Assembly: GCA_023910605.1 (NCBI GenBank)
Contig: JAAVVV010000001.1
Location: 486,698 to 550,697, forward strand
From: Bosea sp. (in: a-proteobacteria)
GTDB lineage: Bacteria > Pseudomonadota > Alphaproteobacteria > Rhizobiales > Beijerinckiaceae
DNA length: 64,000 bases
Direction: 5' to 3'
The notes beneath the pieces are model-generated. The model did not search any database, was not told the DNA's origin, and saw only the letters and a list, made by a program, of their open reading frames with translations. Within the stretch, counting starts at the first letter, position 1. Every line of letters starts with the position of its first letter. The position numbers were made by a program, and so were the translations under genes. Shown here piece after piece: positions 59,208-64,000 of the stretch.

Positions 59208-62200
59208 GCGAAAGCCACGCCGGGGGGCCGCGCGCGAGGCCCAACCTCTACACCATCCCCGCGGGCGAGGATTTCCTGCCCGTGCTGGCCGAGGCCGTGC
59301 TGGCGGACCGGCTCGGTCTGGGGCTTGGCGGCGATGATCCCGCATCGCTGGGCAAGCTCACCCTTTACCTCCCCACCCGCCGCGCGGCACGCGCCTTCGC
59401 GGCCGTGCTGCTCGCCGCCAGTGGGCGCAAGGCGCTCATCATGCCGAGGCTGGTGCCGCTGGGCGATCCGGCCGAGGCCGAGCTGCACGACATCCTGTCG
59501 ACCCCGCCGGACGAGGCGGGGCTGGCGGACGATCCGGCCCCCATCAAGCTCCTGTCGCGGCAGCTGCTGCTGGCCCGCTTCATCCAGAGCGCGAGCGTGC
59601 GGCCAAAGACGGAAGGAGAGGCGCCGGCGGCGCTCTCGGCCGCCTCGCTTGGCAGCGCCTTTGCGCTGGCTGGCGATCTCGCGGCGCTTCTCGACGCCAT
59701 GCAGGCCGAGGATGTGCCCTATGAGCGGCTGCTCAACCTCGACGCCGCGCGCTTCGACGAATTCTGGCAGGTCACGGCGCGCTTTCTCGACATTCTGGGC
59801 AAGACCTGGCCCGGCGTCCTGCGCGAGCGGGGCGAAGTGGACCCGGTGTCCTGGCGCAACCGGCTGCTCGATGCGCGCAGCGCGCGGCTGAGGGCGGGCG
59901 GACCTGGCGATCCCGTCATCGTCGCGGGCTCGACCGGCTCCATGCCGGCCACGGCCCGCCTCATCGCGGCGGTGGCGCGGCAACAGCGCGGGGCCGTGGT
60001 CCTGCCCGATCTGGACCTCGGGGCGGACGATGCGCAGTGGTCGGCGCTGGGCACCGAGGCGAAGGCGCGCCCTGATCGCGCCGCCAGCCACCCGCAGGCC
60101 ATGCTGGTGCGGCTGCTCGACCAGATGGCGGCGGCGCGCGAGGATGTGCGCAGCCTGCGCTCGGCCACGCCCTGCCCGGCGCGGAGCCTGCGGCGCATCC
60201 TCGCCCATGAGGCCTTGCGCGCGCCCGGCAGCACCGAGGCCTGGCGCGATCTCGAAGCCCGGCTTCCCGCCGCCGGCATCGCCGCTGCCATGGCCGACGT
60301 CACGCTTGTCGAGGCGCCCGACGAGCGTCTGGAAGGGTTGACCGTCGCGCTCGCCATCCGCCGGGAGCTCGACCAGCCGGGCCGGACCGTCGCCCTCGTC
60401 ACACCCGATCGAGGCCTCGCGGAGCGCGTTGCGCTCGAGCTCGGGCGCTGGGGCGTCACCATCGATGATTCCGCCGGCCAGCCGCTGGGCCGGACGCTCG
60501 CCGGCCACGCTCTGTCGCTGCTGCTGGCCTTGCTGGAAAGCGGCGTGTCCTCGCGCTGCCTGCTTGAGCTGCTGCATCATCCCGGCATCGTCCTCGGCTT
60601 GCCGAAAGCGCAGCTCGCGGCGGCGCGCCGCGCCTTCGAGATCGGCGCGTTGCGCGGAGCGCGGCCCTTCACCGGGCTTGAGGGCCTGCGCGCCGCCATG
60701 GCCGGGATGCCCGAGCGAGTGGCCGACCATCGCGCGCCGCGCCCGCGCCGCAGCCTCGGCCCGGACGAGATGGCCGCGGCGGCCGAACTCGCCGGCCGGG
60801 TCGAACAGGCGCTCGCCCCCCTCCTCGCCAGCGCCTCCGGCACAGCCTTCAGCCTCGCCGGCGCGGTCCGCGCCCTGCGCTCCGCGATCGAGCGGCTGGC
60901 CGCGACCGATGACGGCGAGGTCGCCGTCTATGGCGCGGAGGATGGCCAAGCCCTCCAGCTCTTGCTCGATGACCTGGAGGCGGCCTGCGCCGATATCGCC
61001 GGGAATGCCGAGGAGCTTGCCCGCATCTGCCGCGTCGCCATGGCCGAGCGCGTGGTGCGCCTGCGCGGACGCGAGCATCCGCGCGTCAGGCTGCTGGGTC
61101 TCATCGAGGCCAGGCTGATGCATGCCGATCTGGTCATCCTTGGGGGGCTCAACGAGCCCGTCTGGCCGCCCGGCTCGGTCACCGATGCCTTTCTCAACCG
61201 GGCCATGCTGGCCGAGCTTGGCCTGTCCTCGCCCGAGCGGCGCGTGGGCCAGAGCGCCCATGACTTCATCCAGGCCTTCGCCGGCTCCCGCGTCCTGCTC
61301 TCCCGCGCCGCAAAGGCCGGCGGCGTGCTGGCGCTTCCCTCGCGTTTCTGGCAGCGGCTCGATGCCGTCGTCCCGCCGGACATCTGGAAGCAAGCCCATG
61401 AGCGCGGGCAGGGCCTTGTGGCGCTTGCGGCGGCCCTCGACACGCCGGCCGAGGTCAGGCCATGGCGCAGGCCAAGGCCCTTTCCGCCTGCCCACCTCCA
61501 GCCCCGGCGCCTGAGCGTCACCGAGGTGGAGACGCTTTACCGCGATCCTTACGCCATCCATGCCCGTCGCGTGCTGCGCCTCGACCCCCTGGAGCCGATG
61601 GAGCGCGCGCTGGGCGCATCCGATCGCGGGCAGCTTCTCCATGGCGTGATGGAGGCGTTCGCCCGCGCCTGGCCCTCAGCGCTGCCGCCCGACCCGCTGG
61701 CGGCCCTGCTCGCGCTCGGCACGGAGCGTTTCCGGCCGGTGATGCACGAGCCCGATGTGGCCGGCTTCTGGTGGCCACGCTTCTGCGCGCTCGCCCCCGA
61801 CATCGTGGCCTGGGAGCGCCAGCGCCACGCCAACCTCGTGCGCATCGGCACCGAGCTGCGCATCGAGGCTGCGATCGGCCTGCCTGCAGGCGGGGAGATC
61901 GCCTTGTCTGCCCGCGCCGACCGCATCGAGCTGATGCCCGATGGCAGCCTCGCCATTCTCGACTTCAAGACCGGCGCCCCGCCCTCCGCTCGGCAGATCG
62001 CAGCCGGTCTCGCCCCGCAGCTCCTGCTGGAGGCCGCCCTGTCCGAGCGCGCCCCCTTCGTGCCGGCCGAGCCCGGCGATGCGCAGGCGCCGCTGGGTCC
62101 CGCCGCTGCGAGCCAGGCGCTCTATGTCGTGCTCAAGCCGGTGAAGTCCGCGCTGCAGACGGTCGATGCAGCCCCGGCCTTGCGGCTGCGGGAGGTTGCG

Positions 62201-62374
62201 CGCGAGCACCTCGAAGGCTTCGTGGCGATGGTTTCGGATTTCCGCTCGGGCGCGCGGCCCTACACCTCGCGCTTCGCGGCGCAGTTCATGCGGTTTGACG
62301 GGGATTACGACCATCTTGCCCGTGTGAAGGAGTGGTCCGCTGCCGGCCATGACAGCGATGAGGAGGCGTCATGA
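59204..62374 (+). CDS. addB: Double-strand break repair protein AddB
   Basis: A 1056-residue subunit of the AddAB helicase-nuclease of alphaproteobacteria. The N-terminal ~300 residues form a helicase-like fold without Walker A, and a PD-(D/E)XK nuclease lies at the C-terminus: LSARADRIE, then LDFKTGAPP with Asp920 and Lys922. It starts with ATGA overlap on the nucleotidyltransferase gene and stops with ATGA overlap on addA. This is the standard alphaproteobacterial addB-addA pair. Confidence 0.93.
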   Translation: MSESHAGGPRARPNLYTIPAGEDFLPVLAEAVLADRLGLGLGGDDPASLGKLTLYLPTRRAARAFAAVLLAASGRKALIMPRLVPLGDPAEAELHDILSTPPDEAGLADDPAPIKLLSRQLLLARFIQSASVRPKTEGEAPAALSAASLGSAFALAGDLAALLDAMQAEDVPYERLLNLDAARFDEFWQVTARFLDILGKTWPGVLRERGEVDPVSWRNRLLDARSARLRAGGPGDPVIVAGSTGSMPATARLIAAVARQQRGAVVLPDLDLGADDAQWSALGTEAKARPDRAASHPQAMLVRLLDQMAAAREDVRSLRSATPCPARSLRRILAHEALRAPGSTEAWRDLEARLPAAGIAAAMADVTLVEAPDERLEGLTVALAIRRELDQPGRTVALVTPDRGLAERVALELGRWGVTIDDSAGQPLGRTLAGHALSLLLALLESGVSSRCLLELLHHPGIVLGLPKAQLAAARRAFEIGALRGARPFTGLEGLRAAMAGMPERVADHRAPRPRRSLGPDEMAAAAELAGRVEQALAPLLASASGTAFSLAGAVRALRSAIERLAATDDGEVAVYGAEDGQALQLLLDDLEAACADIAGNAEELARICRVAMAERVVRLRGREHPRVRLLGLIEARLMHADLVILGGLNEPVWPPGSVTDAFLNRAMLAELGLSSPERRVGQSAHDFIQAFAGSRVLLSRAAKAGGVLALPSRFWQRLDAVVPPDIWKQAHERGQGLVALAAALDTPAEVRPWRRPRPFPPAHLQPRRLSVTEVETLYRDPYAIHARRVLRLDPLEPMERALGASDRGQLLHGVMEAFARAWPSALPPDPLAALLALGTERFRPVMHEPDVAGFWWPRFCALAPDIVAWERQRHANLVRIGTELRIEAAIGLPAGGEIALSARADRIELMPDGSLAILDFKTGAPPSARQIAAGLAPQLLLEAALSERAPFVPAEPGDAQAPLGPAAASQALYVVLKPVKSALQTVDAAPALRLREVAREHLEGFVAMVSDFRSGARPYTSRFAAQFMRFDGDYDHLARVKEWSAAGHDSDEEAS

Positions 62375-64000
62375 GCGCCGCGTCCCCCGCCCGCCGCGTC
62401 ATCGCCGTGCCTCCCGCGACGCTGGAGTTGCAGCGGCGCGCCTATGATCCCGAGGCCAGCGCCTGGGTCTCCGCCAATGCGGGCTCGGGAAAGACCACGG
62501 TGCTGGTCCGCCGCGTGCTGAGGCTGATGCTCAGCGGAGCCGCGCCCGAGCGCATCCTGTGCCTCACCTATACGGCGGCGGCCGCCGCCACCATGGCCGA
62601 CCGGCTCTTCGGCACGCTGCGCGCCTGGGTCAGGCTGGATGATGCGGCGCTCGATGCGGCGCTGGTCGACCTGTTCGACCGCCAGCCCGCCGCCGCCGAG
62701 CGCGTGCGGGCGCGCCAGCTCTTCGCCGAGGCCCTCGAGACGCCGGGCGGACTCAAGATCCAGACCATCCACGCCTTCTGCACGCGAATCCTGCAGAGTG
62801 CGCCCTTCGAGGCGGGCATCCCGGCGCACTTCGAGGTGATCAGCACCACCGACAAGGCCGCCGCCATCGAGGCTGCCGTCACGCGCACCCTGATGAAGGC
62901 CAGCGATGATGCCGATGCGCTCAAGGCGTCGCTCGACCGCATAGCGCTGGCCGTCGACGATCGCCGCTTCCGCGAGCTGATCGACCGGGCGCTCGCCGCA
63001 TCGGGCAGCCTGATCGCGCCGGATGGCTCGGTGCGTCCGTTCGACGACATCAGGTCCGAACTTGCCACCGCGCTCGGTGTCGATCCCGCCTGGACCCTTG
63101 AACAGGTGGAGGAAGAGGGCCTGGCCGCCATCGAAGGGGCGATGGACTTTCGCGACGCCCTGGCGGCGGTGCTCGGCTTCGGCTCGCCGACCGAGAAGGC
63201 CAAGTGGACCGCGCTCGCCGCCGATCACCAGCGCGCGCCGAATGTCTCCGCCAGGCTCGACATCTGGCGCGGCGTCCTGTGCAAGGGCGACGGGCAGTTG
63301 CTGGCCAGGGCCTTCACCAAGCCTGTGCTCGCCGGCGCGCCTGCCATTGCAGCCCGCGTCGACGCCACATGCGCGGCCTATCTCGCCTTCCGCGAGCGCC
63401 TGAACGCCTTCACCATCTATGATCTCAGCGCCAGCCTGTTCGGCCTCGCTCGGCTCATCCTCGCTGATTACGACGCCGCCAAGCGGCGCATGGCGGCGCT
63501 CGACTTCGGCGACCTGATCGCAGCCACGCGCAGGCTGTTCGACAACACGCGCGCCGCCTGGCTGCTCTACAAGCTCGACGCCGGCCTCGATCACCTTCTG
63601 GTGGACGAGGCGCAGGACACCAGCCGCGACCAGTGGAGCATCCTCAATGCGCTCACCGGCGAATTCCTCGCGGGCCTCGGCCAGCGCGACCCGCGCCTGA
63701 TGCGCACCATCTTCGCCGTAGGCGACGAGAAGCAGTCGATCTATGGCTTCCAGGGCGCGGCTCCGGCCGAGTTCGGACGCCAGCGCAGCGAACTCAGGCG
63801 AGCCCATGAGGAGATGGACCGCCCCTTCAGGGATGTGCCCCTCACCGTGTCCTTCCGCTCGACGCGCGATGTGATCCGCGCGGTCGATGCGGTCTTCGCC
63901 CAGCCGGCCGCGTTCAAGGGCCTGTCGCATGATCCGGCCGTGACCGGCACGGTCCATGAGACGATCCATGGCGAGCTGTGCGGAGCGGTGGACCTGTGGG
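62371..64000 (+). CDS. addA: Double-strand break repair helicase AddA, 5' part
   Basis: The gene runs off the right edge; 543 codons are seen. It is an SF1 (UvrD/RecB-type) helicase: Walker A ANAGSGKTTVLVRRVL near residues 36-51, motif Ia LCLTYTAAAAATMADR, Walker B LLVDEAQDTSRDQW near 409-422 and motif III AVGDEKQSIYGFQGA near 450-464. AddA also has a C-terminal nuclease, which lies outside the window. ATG 62371 overlaps the addB stop. Intact so far, with no frameshift. Confidence 0.95.
   Translation, partial: MSAASPARRVIAVPPATLELQRRAYDPEASAWVSANAGSGKTTVLVRRVLRLMLSGAAPERILCLTYTAAAAATMADRLFGTLRAWVRLDDAALDAALVDLFDRQPAAAERVRARQLFAEALETPGGLKIQTIHAFCTRILQSAPFEAGIPAHFEVISTTDKAAAIEAAVTRTLMKASDDADALKASLDRIALAVDDRRFRELIDRALAASGSLIAPDGSVRPFDDIRSELATALGVDPAWTLEQVEEEGLAAIEGAMDFRDALAAVLGFGSPTEKAKWTALAADHQRAPNVSARLDIWRGVLCKGDGQLLARAFTKPVLAGAPAIAARVDATCAAYLAFRERLNAFTIYDLSASLFGLARLILADYDAAKRRMAALDFGDLIAATRRLFDNTRAAWLLYKLDAGLDHLLVDEAQDTSRDQWSILNALTGEFLAGLGQRDPRLMRTIFAVGDEKQSIYGFQGAAPAEFGRQRSELRRAHEEMDRPFRDVPLTVSFRSTRDVIRAVDAVFAQPAAFKGLSHDPAVTGTVHETIHGELCGAVDLW

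Noticed and set aside
59006-61642. Open frame of 878 codons on the minus strand opposite addB
   Set aside because: Antisense to addB, without motifs or a ribosome site.
62305-63969. Open frame of 554 codons on the minus strand at the right edge
   Set aside because: Antisense to addA, whose helicase motifs are on the plus strand.

Overview
The window is a stretch of housekeeping chromosome from an alphaproteobacterium, most likely of the order Hyphomicrobiales (Rhizobiales). Composition is high in G+C throughout, codon use is uniform, and genes are tightly packed with many 1-4 base start/stop overlaps. The placement rests on gene order typical of rhizobial chromosomes: tsaB-rimI-olsA-miaB-phoH-ybeY-corC-lnt-XRE regulator-metK-trmB, rimP-nusA-ylxR-infB-rbfA-truB, and pckA/hugZ/chvI-chvG-hprK-manX-ptsH-ahcY-divL-tsaE/amgK-murU-addB-addA. 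I cannot name a genus.

Layout. 1-10 kb: tRNA and protein modification (tsaB fragment, rimI, miaB, trmB), membrane lipid and envelope (olsA, lnt, corC), RNA processing (phoH, ybeY) and S-adenosylmethionine synthesis (metK). 10-19 kb: a DUF2336 gene and the translation/transcription operon rimP to truB, which starts with a strong promoter followed at once by a strong intrinsic terminator. 19-31 kb: a mixed block on both strands with ridA, a DedA-type membrane protein, coaA, hisE, hisF, a Na+/H+ antiporter, an unknown secreted protein, a glutamine amidotransferase, hrpB, a von Willebrand-type protein, cmk and aroA. 31-43 kb: a TIGR02300 protein, tRNA-Ala(GGC), hrcA, typA, a universal stress protein, trpS, murJ, hslU, hslV and hisB-DUF2628-hisH-hisA. 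43-64 kb: an orphan BMP-family binding protein, a DUF4105 protein, pckA, hugZ, the ChvG/ChvI two-component system, a regulatory PTS branch (HPr kinase, EIIA-Man, HPr), ahcY, a DivL-type pseudokinase, a TsaE-AmgK fusion, a MurU-like nucleotidyltransferase, and addB/addA. addA runs off the right edge.

How they work together: metK and ahcY are two steps of the S-adenosylmethionine cycle. A perfect inverted repeat in front of ahcY looks like a SahR-type operator. ChvG/ChvI, pckA and the PTS branch link envelope or acid stress with carbon status. TsaE-AmgK and MurU fit cell-wall muramic acid recycling. DivL belongs to the CckA-CtrA cell-cycle pathway, and in this copy the phosphoacceptor His is replaced by Tyr, as in the Caulobacter protein.

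I looked for a new defence system, mobile element, CRISPR array, prophage or biosynthetic cluster and see none. The most interesting signals are regulatory and structural: the promoter-terminator leader before rimP, a palindrome inside the pckA promoter spacer, the operator before ahcY, the displacement of hisF-hisE-coaA from hisB-hisH-hisA, and the DivL and TsaE-AmgK proteins. All functions are read from sequence motifs and gene order; no search was run.
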